Of a stretch of 64,000 nt of DNA, positions 16,360-31,300 are shown one piece after another; the stretch's first letter is position 1; every line of letters starts with the position of its first letter. Below the pieces are notes generated by a model. It had not been told where the DNA came from. It worked only from the letters and a program-made list of their open reading frames with translations, and made no database searches. This DNA is from Oligosphaera ethanolica (GTDB taxonomy: Bacteria; Verrucomicrobiota; Lentisphaeria; Oligosphaerales; Oligosphaeraceae): contig NZ_JAUSVL010000001.1 of assembly GCF_030814695.1 (NCBI RefSeq), forward strand, positions 2,144,227-2,208,226, given 5' to 3'. The translations under genes were made by a program, and so were the position numbers.

Positions 16360-19300
16360 CTACTTGATCCTTAGCTGGAAGGTGATGACATGTTCATTTC
16401 CGGGTGTGAGCGCGGCGCCGCCGTTGTAGTACCAACGCAGGTTGGTTACTGCCGGCACGGTGCCGTTGACGACGCTCTCGCCGTTGTCTGCGGGCTCGCC
16501 AGCGAGCCAGGTGACGCCGCCATCCTTGCTGTATTGCAGGCCGAATTCGGCCGTATTGACGGCAGAGTTGGCGATGTAGGCGGTATGTTCGGGAATGAAG
16601 TCAAAGATGTACACTTCCTTGATGTCATCGGGGCCGGTATTGACGAAGCGAATGCGTTGGTTGACGGCATTACCCTGGCTGGGCTGGACGTTGAGTCTTG
16701 TGGCGTAATCGCCGGTGGTACTGACTTCTTTGAAGACGGCTACGCGTTCGGCCTGGGTGACTGTGACGTCGGTGACGGCAATGACATTATCGACGGCGCC
16801 AGTTGCGGTTATAGTCAGCACGTCGGTAGTCAGGCTGGTGATCTCGCTGGGAACGAAAGCCCGCATGATGACTTCGACGAGCCCATTAGCGGGGACATTG
16901 ACGACGTGGCCAGTGGCGTAAGGCCCATCGACCATGTTGCCGTCGCCATCGCCAATGAAGAGCTGCCAGACCCAACTGCTCTGGGTTGAACTAAAAACAA
17001 GAGGCACGTTGATGTCATTTTCCTCAAAATTGCGCAGTATATGCCGGTAGCTGCGGATCGTACCAGGCTGGGCAGTGCCGGTATGACTGGGTTCAAAGAG
17101 GATGCCGCGGGCGTCATAGAAATGAGACACCGTACCAGAAATGGTTGCATATCGTGAGCGTTCGAGGAAACTGCTGTCGTCATCGTACCAGAGTAGTGAT
17201 GCGGCGTTGGTGAATTCGTGGAGACGTGCGATGGGGGCGCCATTATCGAAGCTGTCTTTGATCAAGGTTCGCATGCTTACGGTGACTTGATCGGCACCGC
17301 CCTCGGCATCGACCCGTTCAACGGTTACGACCAGTTCACGACCGCTGATGCTGATGGTGACTGCGCCGCTGCCACCGCTGACGACGACCTCACTGCCCGG
17401 CACCTGCCCGGGGGCGTCTCCGAGGTCGAGGCTGACGGGGCCAGGGCCGACGCCGGCGATGCTGCCGTCACCGCCAAAGGTCAGACCGTTGGGAATGCTA
17501 TCGCGAATCTCGATGTCGTAAAGATTGGCGCGAATTACCGGCGTCGGTGCCACGATGGCATATTCCACGACTGCGCCGGCCACGACGCTGTCGCCGGCAT
17601 TGGCGGAGCTTTTGGTGATGGCGGGCGTTTCGGTGAGCAGCGACGTCCGCTGCGGCCCGTCGGGGCCGTAGAGCTTGTTGTTGGGGTCGTTAATGCCTTC
17701 AGGGAAGCTGTAATAGTCATCCAGCAGGGCTTGGTTGACGCGCTGGCCGGCGCCGCTGCCCTGGGCGCCGATGTCGGGGTTGACGCTGACTTGATAGCCA
17801 ATGACCAGGGCATTGTTGGCGGCAATACGCGAGGCGTAGTCGTTATTGAGTACATCACGGATGGTCCTGACTGTGATAGTACCCTGCATGGTGACTGAGT
17901 CGAAAGAATAGTCGTAGGTATAATCGCTGCCAAGGACTAGTGGTCGTAGAACGGCGCCGGTGGCGCCGGTACCAGAATTGATGGAATGCACGGCGGCGGT
18001 CAGCAGCGGTTCGGCTGGTGGCGAGGGAGCAATATCCTTGGGTAAGATATCAGTCACCAGCACGTTATAGGCGGTGCCCCGACCGCGATAAGGGCCGGCG
18101 CCGGCGTTGTCCCAGTTGCGCAGCGTCAACGTATAACTGATCGTATCGCCAATGCCGGTGCTGACGCCGATGAAGCTGTCAGGTGCGGGATTGGAATTTT
18201 TGAAGAGCTGAAGGTTTGGCTGCACCACGGCGGTGGCCACGCCATCGCGCTGCAGGAAGGGATGATCGCCGGTGTTGAGGACGGCTTCTGCCAGGAGGGT
18301 GTTTTTCTCGGGAGCATCGATGGTATTCCAGAAGAGGTATGATCGGCCGGCGAGGCTGTAGCTCAAGGTCTGATCCGTGAAGTAAGCAGCACCTGTGTAT
18401 TCGCTGCTGCGGACTTCGGCTTGGAAGCGGAGCTGCGCGCGTTGTGCCGTGGCGGCGGTATTGGCGATGTCGGTAAAATACCAGGTGGGAATCTGCTGGG
18501 TCTCGAGGATAGGATAGGGCATCGGGGGCGATCCGACCTTGAGCAAGGCCGTCAGATCAATGTCGCCGCCGGCCAATTTTTCCGTGCCGGCAAGCAGATG
18601 GTAGCCGCGGTTGAGTCGGTGTCGGAATGCCAAGGCGTTGCCTGCTGCTCCCCCGTCGAACAAGGTGGTATAGCGTGGCAGGACAGCTTCCAGTTCGTAG
18701 ATGAGCACCTCGCCAATGCGAATATTGGTCGCATCCAGCAGGAGCGTGTCGGTCAGGACGCCTTCAATGTCATAGCGACGATAGACCCTGGTGATGAATT
18801 CGGGGTACTGCACGCCGATGTCGTCACCATCCGGGCCCTGAGTGGCATAGGCCGGTGTGGACGCGGTGTCGCGTTCGCGGCTGTTGTCATACACGGTGTT
18901 ACCTGACGGGAGGTTGCCGACCTGGACAGCGAAGGATCCGTCGGGAAGCGTGCCATAATCCAGCAGGTCGGCCACATTTTGGCCGATATAATGGCCGGCG
19001 CCGATCCCCTGGAGGACCCGCAAGCGGTAGAGAATGACCACGCTGTCGCCGGGATTTATCATGTCGATGGTGAAGTCCAGCTGGGTGCAATCGACGCCGG
19101 CGACATTGACGACGCTACTAGCGACATTGAGCAGACTGCCCGCGCTACCGGTGTCATACGGTCCGGCGCCAACAGCGAAGCTGCCGGTTCCCGAGACGTA
19201 GTCGACAGCGGCGACGGGTGGCAGAACATCGCGAATTTTCACATCAAACGCGCGGGCGTTGCCGGAGTTGGTCACGGTGATACGGAATTCGACGTAATCT

Positions 19301-22300
19301 TCCGGCAGTACGACCTGGACGTCGTCAACCCGTGTGGGATTGCCACCGCCGAGCGGGTAGCGGAAATAGGACGCCTTGCCGCCGGCCGCCGCAGGCACCA
19401 GTTCGGCACTGATGGTGCCGGTATGGCCGCGGGTCGTGGTGACATTCGTGTTACCGTCCGAATCAAGCACGCGAATGAGGTCTTTGCTGAAACTGCTGTT
19501 CAGAGTTGGTTCCACGATGGTCAGTAACACCACCGCCGCTTCGGCGTTCTGGGTGGAAGCGCTAGCTTCGTCGTTGAGTTGGTTCCATGTGAAGGCAGCG
19601 TTGTTGCCGATGATATCGCCGGCGTCGACGATACCATTGGCGCCGCCGACGCCGAATGGGCCATTGTCGCTTGCGCCGATGGCGGAGATAAAGCTCTGGT
19701 CCACGGTGGCCGTGATAGTGAAAACAACCTCGTTGTCAAGTGCCGCGACTGCGGCCACGTCTCCGAGAGGCGTGGCGGTGTCAATGATCTGTGTCGTGCC
19801 ATTGCCCTGAGCGGCAATGGTCAGGGCCACCGGCGCGGCGCCATTGATGCTATAGGTGGCTGAGACGGCTGTCAGGCCATCCGGCAGCAGATCGTTCAAT
19901 GACAGATCGAACAGTTGCAGGTCGTCTTTGATATCCAGCAGGATTTCGTAGGTCACGAGTTCGCCGATGGTCGCGCGGCTGCTGCCGTCCCTGAGTTTGC
20001 CGGCCGGCGCCGTCAGTTCGGTCTGAATGGTCTTCGACGTCACGGGATATTCGCTGCCGACCTTTTCGTACTTGGGGTTGGGGGCGGTGTAGGGCACCAG
20101 CGAGGCCGTGTCGCGTTCAAGGGCGGGGAACACGGCCGTGGCGTCAGGCGTAGTACCGAAGTCGACGATTGCGAGTTGATTCTGGAGATACGCGCCGGCG
20201 CCGATGCCGGGTTGGATCTGAGTCCGGAAGGTCATAGTACAGGTCTGGCCGGGGTCGAGCCAGTTGATCACGAATGAAATCGGTGTGCCGGAGCCACCGG
20301 GCTGACTGGGCGTGCCATTGATGAAGGCAATCCCGACGGTGCTGCCGCCCGAGAGGGTGGGCGCGTTGACCCCGGCGGCAAGAAGGGTGAAGCCGGCGGG
20401 GACGGAGTCAATCAGGGTGATATCGTAAGCGCGGGCGTCGCCAGAGTTGGTGAAGGTCGCGGTGAATTCAAGTATTTCCGTCGGGCGGACTTGATACACG
20501 TTGGGCACGGGGTCCTGCGCGCCCAAATGCGAAACAGGCCCTGTGGGATTGTAGTTGCGGTAGCTCGCGGTGCCGGGCGACACGGCCGCGCTGACGCCGT
20601 CGGCCAGATAATGGCCGCTGCGGGTCTTCGTGAGGATGCCGCTGGCCAAGGCCGGCTCAATGACCATGAAGTCCACGGAGTCGGGCTCGTCGGCCGGAGC
20701 AGGGGTGACAACGCTGTTGACGGTTCCGCGCGCACCTGGCGTGCCGGGATTTTCGTCAACCTGGTTCCAGGTCGTGGTCACGTTGTTGGCAAAGACCGTG
20801 CCGGCGACATTGGCCGCGACGTCGTCAATGGTGACGGCGATGACCACCCGGATTTCATTGACTACGCCATTTTGAGCACGGACATCGGATTCCAGATAAA
20901 GCCCGACCGTGTTGCCGACGATGCCCAGTTGCGGGGCCGCCGGGCCGTAGGTCGTCACCGTGCCGTTGTTGTTGATCACGGCGAAGGTAATATCTGCCGG
21001 AACGAGATTTTGGCTTCGTACCGTCAGGTTGGCCGGAATGACGTCCTCAACCAGCAGGTCGTAGAGAATATGATCGTCGGGAATATCCACCAGCAGTTCA
21101 TAGGTCATGACTTCGCCGATGGTACCGCGGGCGCTGCCGTCGGCCAGTTTGCCTGCGGGCAAAGAGATTTCACTAGCCACGGTTTTGCTTGCCGTGGGGA
21201 AGGCCGTGCCGAGGTAGGCCAAGGCCGGACCAAGAGTAGCATAACGCGGCGACGGCTCGGCGGTGTCGCGCGCGGCGTCCGGAAACGCCGCCGTCGCCGC
21301 CGGCAGCGAGCGGTAGTCGGTCAGATTAGCCTGATTGAGCAGAAAACGGCCGGCCGCCGCAGGGACATCGACCTGCAACTGGTATTCGATGGTGGCGGTG
21401 TTGCCCGCCTCAAGCTGGTTGAGCTCGAAGGTGATGGTTTGGCTGGGCGGCACAGGGGCAAGCGGAACGTTACGGAAAGCGATGACGCTGGGTTGCGGGC
21501 CCGCAGCAACGCTGGCGCTGCCGGGCACATAGCTCATGCCAGAGGGAATGGTATCGGTCACATCCACGTCGTAAGCGATGGTGTTGCCGGTGTTGCTGAG
21601 AGTGAGAGTGTAGCGCACGATATGACCAGGGACGGCCAGGTCGACATCATTGACCGGACCGCTGTTGTTGGGACTGGGACCGACGGCATTGTAATTGCGA
21701 TAGCCGTCGCCGGGACCGGCAAATGCGGCCGGCGAGACTGCGGCCTTGGCTTTGGTGAGGTTTACCAGTCTCGGTTCAAGAATAGTGAAGGTCACCGGTG
21801 TGGATTCGACGTCCTGACTCAAGGTCGTGGCCGTGTCATTAACCTGATTCCAGGTGAAGGAGGCGTTATTGGCTATAACGTCGCCGGCATCGACAACGCC
21901 GTTGGCGCCCCCGATGCCAAAGGGGCCATTATCGGTCGCGCCGGTAGCGGAGACAAAGCTCTGGTCGACCGTCGCGGTGATGACGATGACGATTTCGTCC
22001 GTCACGCCCGGCTGGCCGGCGACATCGCCGAATGGATTGCTTGTCGCGGAGACCGTGGTCGTTCCACTTGGAATTGCGGCGGCATCCAGCGCAACGGCGG
22101 GACCGCCGTTGATGCTGTAAGTCGCATTGCGCACGGTCAAACCGTCCGGCAGCACGTCGCCGAACGTAAAATCATAAAGTACGGTCGTATCCGGTATATC
22201 CACGCGCAGCTCGTAGGTCATGAGTTCGCCGATGGTCGCGCGGCTCGTGCCATCCTTGAGTTTGCCAGCCGGCGCCGTAATTTCGGCGGCGACGGTTTTT

Positions 22301-25300
22301 GAACTGGTCGGGTATTCGGTCCCGACCTTTTCGAACACCGGACCAAGGGCGGTATACTGGTCGGTTCCGCCGGAGGTGACACTGCGATCAGCTTCCGGCC
22401 AGGCCACGACGGGCATCACCGGCGGAACAAAGGGCGCCGCGGGCAGGCTGCTGTACTGTATGATTTCGGCCTGGTTCTGCAGGTAGCGGCCGGCAGCCAC
22501 CCCGGTATCGACGTCACAACGGTAGGTGACCGTCACATCGTGGCCCGGCAGGACGCGGTTGATGTTAAAGATGACCACCGGCGCCGGCGCCGGCTCGCTG
22601 ATACTGACGTCGGCGTCGGGCGGATTGGTCTGAATGCTAACGCTGCCGGGGCGCAAGGTCATGCCTAGGGGAATCGTATCGCGCAGCTGAATATCCCACG
22701 CGGTGGCGCTGCCGTCGTTGCGGAAAGTCACCGTGTACTCGACGATGTCGCCGGGCCGGACCTGGTAAATATTCGCGACGGGGTCGGTCGCGCTGGCGGG
22801 GTTGTCCGGCCCGATCAGGTTGTAGTTGCGATAGGTGCCAGTTCCCGGAGACACCGCCGGGGTGGCATTGTCAGCCTGGAGATGCGCGCTACGAGTCTTG
22901 GTCAAGGTGGTCAAATCTGGTTCGAGCACAGTGAAGGCCGGAATGGGATCGGTATTGTCGCTGCCGGTACTCCACGAGAAGGACGCTGGCAGCGAGAAGA
23001 GATTGTTAGCGATGACGGGAACGCCCCCCGTATAACTTCGGTCGACGGTGAAAAGAACCTTAACCAGCATTTCCTGGTCACTGCCACTGTTATTGCTGAG
23101 GGGCTGCGGGAAGTCGTCGACGCCGACGCCGGCCTGGCCACGGACCTGAGTGACGCCCGTGCCAAGTTCGACATGGCTGAGATTTTTCTCGGCGCCGCTG
23201 AAGTCTCCGTCAACTAACACGATTTCCCACTGGGCACTGCGGACGGTAAGGCCATCGGGGACATCAAGGACGAATGCCAGGTCGTGGAGGGTAATGAGCT
23301 GTGGCAGACTCAGCCGCAGCCAGTATTCAATCTGTTCGCCGATCGTCGCGCGGGTGCTGCCGTCGTCGCGCAAAGCGGGAGGATTGCCGTCGGCCATGGG
23401 GGTGATTTCGGCAATGATAGCACCGGAAGCGATCAGCTCATTCGTGAATTTGTGATAGGTGCGTTTGACGGGCAGGTTGCGATAGATACCACCGTAGCTG
23501 GTCCGCTCATCGTCATTTTCCGCGAGGCTGGTACCCCGTGCGGTAATCAAGGTTGCTCCAGCAGCGGGCAGACTGGAATAGCCGGTGACGTCGCCGCTGT
23601 TATCCACAAAAGTGCCGGGGGCGAAGGTTTCGACCTTGCCGTGGTAGGCGATGGTGATCGTTTCATTGACGCCGAGAGTGGCGTCGGCCGTCGGCAGCAG
23701 ATTGACCGTGAGCGTTCCTGGATTGGGGCTGACGCCTGCCACCCAGGAAAGGGCATAATCCGTGTCCTTGATCAAGTTGCGCGCCGGCGGGCCAGCCTCG
23801 GGAGTGATCGACACTATCACCCCATAGGGCGACGCCAGCGCGGTGGGGTCCTCGAACTGCCAGGGAAACAGATCGGTGAACTCCAGTTCATAGGCTGGAC
23901 TGCTGCCAGTATTTATCGCTGTGAAGGTGTAGGCGACCGGATTATCGCCGCCCGGTCGCGGTTCGATATCCAGGGGTGCACCGACATGATTCGCTGGCAG
24001 ACTCGGCGGATCGGATATCTTGGTCAAAGACGCGTCATTGCGAATGAAGGGTTCAAGAATGGTGACCTCATTGGCAGAAAACAGTGCCAAGTCGGGGGTC
24101 GTGTGATCAAAAACCTGGTTGCCGCGGATAACGGTGAGCTGTGCGGTATTCGTCAACACCACCCCATCGGTAACCACAGCCGTGTCATCATCAACCCTCG
24201 ACCAGATCTCGAGGAAAAAGGCGTCGGCGCCGATGCGACCGCCGACGATGTTGTCGAACTGCCCAATGCTGCTGTGTGAGAAAGTGATGATGTTGTTGCT
24301 GCTTGAAGTTGGCACGAGATTGGCTAGCCAATCGCCGGCGCTATCCACCAGATTGGCTTCAAGGAAGACCAGGCCGCTGGGCAGCACATCACGGACGATA
24401 ATGTCCGTTTCGCCGCCTTCGTAGATCTGAACGCGGATGACATTGCGGAGAATGGTGCCGACGCTTGCGTTGGCGGCAGTAGCTGCGGGGTCATTGGGTC
24501 CGGGAGTGGTGCTGACGGCCGGCATCTGCAGGCGCGTACCGTCGAGGGTTTTGACAATGGATGCACCCGAGACAAACTGTTCCGTCTCAGCGAAGGCGTA
24601 GGTGCAGCCCAGAGACGCGTCCCTTTCCCGGCAGTAGCCGCGAACGGCAGCTTGGGCCGCTAGGTCGCCGCGGGTCACGGTGTCGATGCTAGCCGTGAAT
24701 GTCCAGACCAGCGTTTCCGCCGGTGGCAGTGAAAGAATACTGCCGATGGGCCAGTTGAAGGCATTGCCGACCTGCGCCGGTGCCGGCGCGCCACCCGTGT
24801 GACTGACGCTGCTGTAGCCGAGGCCGAAGTCCAGCTCGAGGACGATGTCGGCGGCGGCCTTGTCGCCAGTATTCTGGATGCGCAGTTCCCACTGGACATC
24901 GGTGCTACCGCTGCCGATGAAGCGCGTACTTGGAACAAGCAGGATATTCAGACTGGGGTTTTCCGGATTGATTGCCACGCTGGCACCCTTGGGTGAATCG
25001 AGACTGCCGCCGCAGGAGTCTTCGTAATTGGCGAACGTGACTGACTGGGTGAAGCTGGGGACTGACGGGTTGTTCTCACCGTCGAGGTCACAATTGACAC
25101 CGCTGCCATCGGCGCGAAGATAGACGACAATGCGTAGTTGTTCCTGGGGGAAGAGCTTGGCGCGGTCGTCAGGGATATTGCCGCCGCGGGAAACGCTGGT
25201 CCAGCGCAGGACGTCACCGACAATGACGGGTTCTTCTTCGGCTGGAAGAAGTTGGTCCGCGGCCTGGCGGGCGCCGGTTCCGGCATAGATGAAGTCCGTG

Positions 25301-28300
25301 CCATCGCCAACCAGAGGCGCGTATGTCCAGCCATTTGGCAAGGTCATGGTGACATCAAGCTGCCGCAGGGATAACTCACGATTGGTTGTGGGACTGGTGA
25401 GAATGATCGTGTATGCCCCAAGACAACTGTCGAACTCGGCGATCAGGGCGCCGTCACCTTCGACAACGCTAATACTTGGCGGATCAGCCTTGCTCTTGAT
25501 GGGCAGCGACGCCTGGTCCTGGCCGCTAGCGGCTTCCAGTCCGGGCGTGCCCAAGCAGCAGCCCCAGCGCAACAGCGCCTCAAAGGTCGGTTTTTCATCA
25601 ATGCAAGTGTTGAGCTGGGTAGGCACGGCAATGGTGACTTTTTCCGTGGCGGAAAAGTAGTATTCGCGATTGGCGGCGATCATGGCCGGATCGGTGTTGC
25701 GAAAAACAAACGTATAGGTCATGCCCGCCGGATTGGCCTGGGGGACGCCGGCCGGATTACTGTCCACAAAAACAATGTTAGCCGGAGAACTGATTACGGG
25801 CGGCGCTGTTGCGAAGTCCACCGAAAGAATCGCGGGGACAAATAGCTCCAGAATGGGATCCGGCACGACGCCGGGACCGAGTGCGTCCAGCTGGACAGTC
25901 CATTCGACGGCGTCGTTCAGTTCAGCATTGACTTGACCGAAGTCCACGGGCGCGCCTTGAGTAATGTTTTGTCCACTGACACGGACCGAGACATTGGCCT
26001 CGCCGGGGTCCAGGAAGGTGCTTTCGCGGGTAGTGTCGTCCAGCGGCAGACGTCCCGGGCCGACGATGGGCTCACCGTTTATACCAACGCGATCATCATG
26101 ATGGCATGGCAGGTCAAAAAGCAGAGTCGCCTCGGCGCGACGGCTGCTATTTTGATAGGCGAGGGCATTGGCGCAGCCGTCGAGTTCCGCGTCGAACTCT
26201 ATCCGCAAGCGCGTCGTGGGCTTCATGACCACATGGCGGTTGAACAGCGGGTCTGTCGCAAAGGGGTCGTCAAAAGCCGGGCTCGGCAACAGGCTGTCGG
26301 CCTCGTCGCCATCGTTGTCGGGGTCGGTGAAATTCCAGAAGATGGTCTGATATGTCCCAATGCCAGTGACAGTCGAGTTCATCTCAGAATAGCGCAAGCC
26401 GGCAGCGCTGATTTCGGGGAAGGGCGTCAGGGCGCCACCATTGATGCTGTAGTGGACGCTGTCCGGAATGATTTGCAGGCCTTCCGGGAAGCGTTCGCGA
26501 ATGATTGGTTCATAGACGTCGACGCTACCGGCATTGAGCACATCGATGGCAATGCGCATTTTCGAGCCACAGAGATCGACGATGCTGGGAGACGACTGGT
26601 GCTCGATGACGAGCAACCGGGCAGTGCCGGAGCGAATCTCCATAGAGGAATTAAGTTCGGGGGCGTCGAGATTTTCCGGGCAGGCGTCTGCGGGGCCAGA
26701 GGGGCACCCCCAATGCGCCTGGACTATTTTCAGGCTGAGGTCGGCGCAAAGGACCATGCGCAAGCGCAGGCGGATGGTGACAATGCTGCTGGGCGCCATC
26801 CAGTCGACAGCGAAGGTTATCTGTCGGTAACCATGTGCGTATTCAGGTCCGAAGGCCACTGGGATGATGGGATTGACGGTATCGACGGTAGCCGAGGTGG
26901 AGCCACTGACGGCGGTGACATGTGCCTCCAGGAAGGTCAGTGAACCGGTGCCATTATGTAACGATCCCAGCTCCACGGGGATCCGCGCATTGTAGAGAGT
27001 ACCATTGCCCGAATTGACGATATGGAGCAGCGCGGTGGGATATGCGTCGTTGTAAAAGACGCGCTGACTGGCAAAACGCGTTTCCAGGCGGCCTGAGTAG
27101 AGCAACGGCTCGTAGGACGTGCTGTCACCGTCATCAAAGTCGACTATGGCAGCAATAGCCGCGTCCTGGCTATTGGCTGCGCCGGGACCATTGGCGTCAT
27201 CAATCTGATTGCACTGGTTGTTGCCAGATATCGTGGCGCCGACCCACGTCGAAGCCTGGTCGCAACTTTTCTGGACGGTAATGTCAACGTAACGGTTGCC
27301 GGCTCCCGACAGCCCCCTGATGTCGCCGAAATTCCACGTCAGGGTATTGCCAGCTTCGATCGGCTCGAAGCTGGTGATGGATAAACCGCCCTCGTCAAGG
27401 AGAGCGGCGCCAAAGGACGTCGTCCCGGGCAGGTAGCGATAGTTACCACCGAGGTCGACGACGAGCCGGGCGTCATAGACATCAAAGGGGCGGCTGTCCT
27501 CCGCTCCCAGGTTGAAACGCAGCGTGAGCGTCTCGCAGCGGTCGATATGGAGGGGGTTCGGACTGCTGACGTTGCTGATGCTGACCGTCGGAACGGAATT
27601 CGCGATGGACACAAATGCCAAGTGGTAGTATTCCGTTTCCGGCTGCCCTAGGCTGCAGGGGTCGCCACCGGGAAGGGGCACGGTAACCAAAGCGAAATCA
27701 GTAAAGGTGCCGACAGACTCTGACTGGGCCTGCAACGTATAGCGAATCCATAATATGCCGCCATCGGCCGGCACGGACGGGGCGCCGCCGGGAATGGCAT
27801 CGAGGCCGCCCAGGTCAATCTCCAGCAAGCCGTCGGCGGCTCCTGTGGGCGCCACATAGCTGACAGCGTTCCAGTCAACGAGACCGGTGCCGTTTGGGCC
27901 GTAGTCGGTTCCCGCCGGCACTGCCGGTTCCCAAGGCGCCGCAAAATAGTATATCTGCACGTTCAGGTCTTTCTTGACGCCGTTGGGGGCCCGCAGGCGC
28001 TCGTTGAGGGCATCGCGGAAACGGACCGACCGCATGCTGACATCAGGACCGGGGTCGACATCGACTGCCCAGGCGCCGGGACTAGCTGGGGTGAAGCGCA
28101 GGATCTGGTCAAAAACCATGGTGCTGCAGGTCTCGCCGGCCCCCTGATAGGCGGAATTGTCCAGGCCATGGATATTGATGTTGTTGTAAGTTACTCGGCG
28201 ATTATGCTGATCAATATCGTCTTCGACGCGGTTGTTAAGGGTGATTGATGATGCGGACGAGAGGGTTGTCGGCAGGGTGCAGTCGTTGCAGTCGACGGGA

Positions 28301-31300
28301 GCCGCCGGCGTGTTGATTACCACGTTGGCGCTGTTGGTATAGGTTCGCCCGCCGGCACAGACCGTATCCGGGGCGTCAAAGACGATGGTGAAGGTCTCGC
28401 TGAAGTTGCCGTCGCCGTCAAAGACCGTAGTGACACTGCGGGTGATCCTATCGCCATCGTCAGTATAATCAACGCCGGGGGTCAATGACCCGCCACCATC
28501 GGCAAAGGACACTATGGTGAACGAACCGAAGAGGTCATTGCTGGCATCGGGATAATTGTCGGTCAGGGTGTATTCGAAGGACGCACCCGGCTGGCCGGTA
28601 TAGCTGAACGATACGGTCCAGACCAGGCCGTTATCGCCCACCCGGGCAATGGTCGGCCCGGCCTTGGTGAAGGCGACCCCGACCCGATCCGTGCGGCTGT
28701 AACTAGATAGTTGGGTGCCGGCAGTATAGGGGATGCCGCAGGAATCCTCGTAGTACGGCTGGTAAACAAGGGTGCCGTCAGTGGCCGCGCTGCAGACGCC
28801 GTCCTTGATATTCACCGTGAAATCAATGTTGCAAGTATGGCCGCGGCCGATGTCGTCCTTGCCGCCATCGTTGTCGGCATCATCGCCATCGACGAGCGAA
28901 AAAGTCGCCACGTTGCCGGCAATGGAGACGGCAAAAGGCGATCCGGGGTCCATCGCGATATCATAGTGTGCCAAGTTGAGTCCCATCAAGGCTACGCTGA
29001 CATTTCTGGCGGCGCCAATACCGTCATCGTCCGCATTGCTGACCGGAACACTCACGGTCGCGCCGGTGCAGTAGTTGACCACAAATGGGGTCGGTGCAAT
29101 GCTCAGAGAGGGATTGCGCAAGACAATGCTAACCGAGCCTTTGCTTTCGCCATCCTGCTGGCAGTTGTCAAGCGGGTCCGCCCCAGCGCATGTCCAGTAG
29201 GTACCGATGTCGTAGCTGACATCGACGCAGTCTTGGACGAGGAAGTCCACCAGGTAGGTCCGATCGCTGCCGGCGCCCATGACGCCGGTTGGCCAACGCG
29301 CCGGCGCGCCGGCGGGCGTCACTTCCACGCCGGGTTCGCCCAGGGTGATATCTCTGACGCTCTGCATGCTCAAGCCAGAGCCGACGCTGAGCAGTTCCAG
29401 CCAGCCGCCTTCCTCACCCGGCGCCTTGCCGTCGGTGTCGAGGTCGCCAAGGCCGTTGTTAACCACGACCACTTTGAAGGTCACTATTTCACCCCGTTCA
29501 GCCAGAACGGTAGTTTTGCTGGGATTTGCCGGGTCCTGTACGGCGACCGCCAGGGCAGGTTGCCGCAACGTGATGCCATTGCCCTCTGCGCTCACCGAGG
29601 CTAGCAGCGGGCCACTCAGAGGGCATTCTATTTCGTAGACGAAGACACCCGTACTTTTCCGATCCGTGGTGGCCGTGCAGCTCGGACGCATGACCAGCTC
29701 TATGCTAATCATGCCATAAGCACCGATTGTGCCTGTCCCGCCACTGATTTCCGCCGCCGTGAAACTAAGGCTTTTTCCGGCCTGGTCGTATGTTCCCACG
29801 GCTGTAGCGCCGATACTGGTCGAAACCCAATAGTAGCCCGAGGGGAGATTGACGTCGAGACTGGTAATTTCAAGAGGCACGCCGTTGGGATTACTGACGA
29901 CAATGTTGCGCACGACATCCTGGCACCCCATGTAGACTGCCGGCGCACCGACGGGAACTTCAAAGGTCAGCGTCGGTGGGCAGAAAACCGATGCGCCACT
30001 ATCGACATCGACACTGCAGCTCTGCGTGCCAGGCGGGTTGTCCGCGCAGGTCCAGTTCAGCTCAATTTTGGCGCAATTAAAGACGGTGGCGCAGCCGACG
30101 CTTAGCGCCTTGACATAGAACATGCGAGTCTGGGCCGGGGCGATGGCACCGGTGCTGCCGGTGAAAATGCCGTTGACGACATCCAGGGCCAAATCTTCCA
30201 CGGGCGGACCAAGCGGGCCGTTTTGGCGGAAACCAATGAGCGAGAGATTTGCTGCCAAGGTCAGGGTCATGAAGGCGCCATCGCCAGGCAAGGTACCGGT
30301 GCCCGTATTGGTGACTTCAATTTGGAATTCCACCACGGAACCAACGTTGGCAATAATAACTTTGGCACCGGTATTGTACTGACTCATTGCCACGTTCAAC
30401 TCGGGCACGTTGACGTCGAAGCTGGCGATGACGTTGGCGGAATTCACCATCACTGGGGGGACTTGGCTGGGATAGCGGCAGAATGACAGTGCCAATGCCG
30501 CGCTGGTGAACTGTCCCGTCGTGACGGAGCAATTTGGGCGTACACGCACGCTCACTGCCGCATCGGCATCAAGGGTGTCCAAGGACCAGCTCACGCTGCG
30601 AGTAGCGTCATCAAAGACTCCGCCGGCGCTAGCGGACACAAAAAGAAAGCCCGCTGGTAGGGTGGAGGTCACGACGGCATTGAAAACCGGTGCCTCGTGG
30701 CTGTAGCTTACGGTTACCGGCACTTCAATTTCTTCACAGGAATTGACACTGGGAAAGGCGGCCGGAACGGTGATGCTGCCATAGCTGACAACGGGAGCGG
30801 GCTGACGATTATTCGTTGCCGCCGGCGTCACATTGGCACCGCGGCGATTGAGCCACTGGCTGGGATCGTCATTGGTCGTCCCGTCAGGCTGAATAAAAGC
30901 AATGCTGTCTCCAGATTGCCAATAGGCAAGGCTGATAGGCAAAGGAAAGACGAGTGGGGCTGGGGGGGTTGCCACTACGGTGCCATAAGCGATATAGTCA
31001 TGCGGCGTGGACGTGTCGTCGCGTAGCAGTATCTCGCCACCATTGTCGCCAAGAACTTCTGACGCCAGACCCAACAGATAAGACGACGGTGGGGGCGCCG
31101 CTGGGCTGCCCATGAACACTGCCAGGTACTGCCCGGCAGGGAGGATCAGACTGACATCGAAGGTCTTGAGTGGCAGCCCGTTGACGTCCAGGCTCCAGTT
31201 GAGAAGGTCCACGTCACCAGGACCTTCATTGTACAGTTCGATGAATTCGGCATCGGGGTCCTCGCCTGCGCCTGGATCGAACATGACTTCGTTAATGCGC

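Noticed and set aside
20491-22302. 603-aa open frame on the plus strand
   Set aside because: It runs antisense to the giant DUF11 gene, has no family features, and arises from repetitive high-GC sequence.
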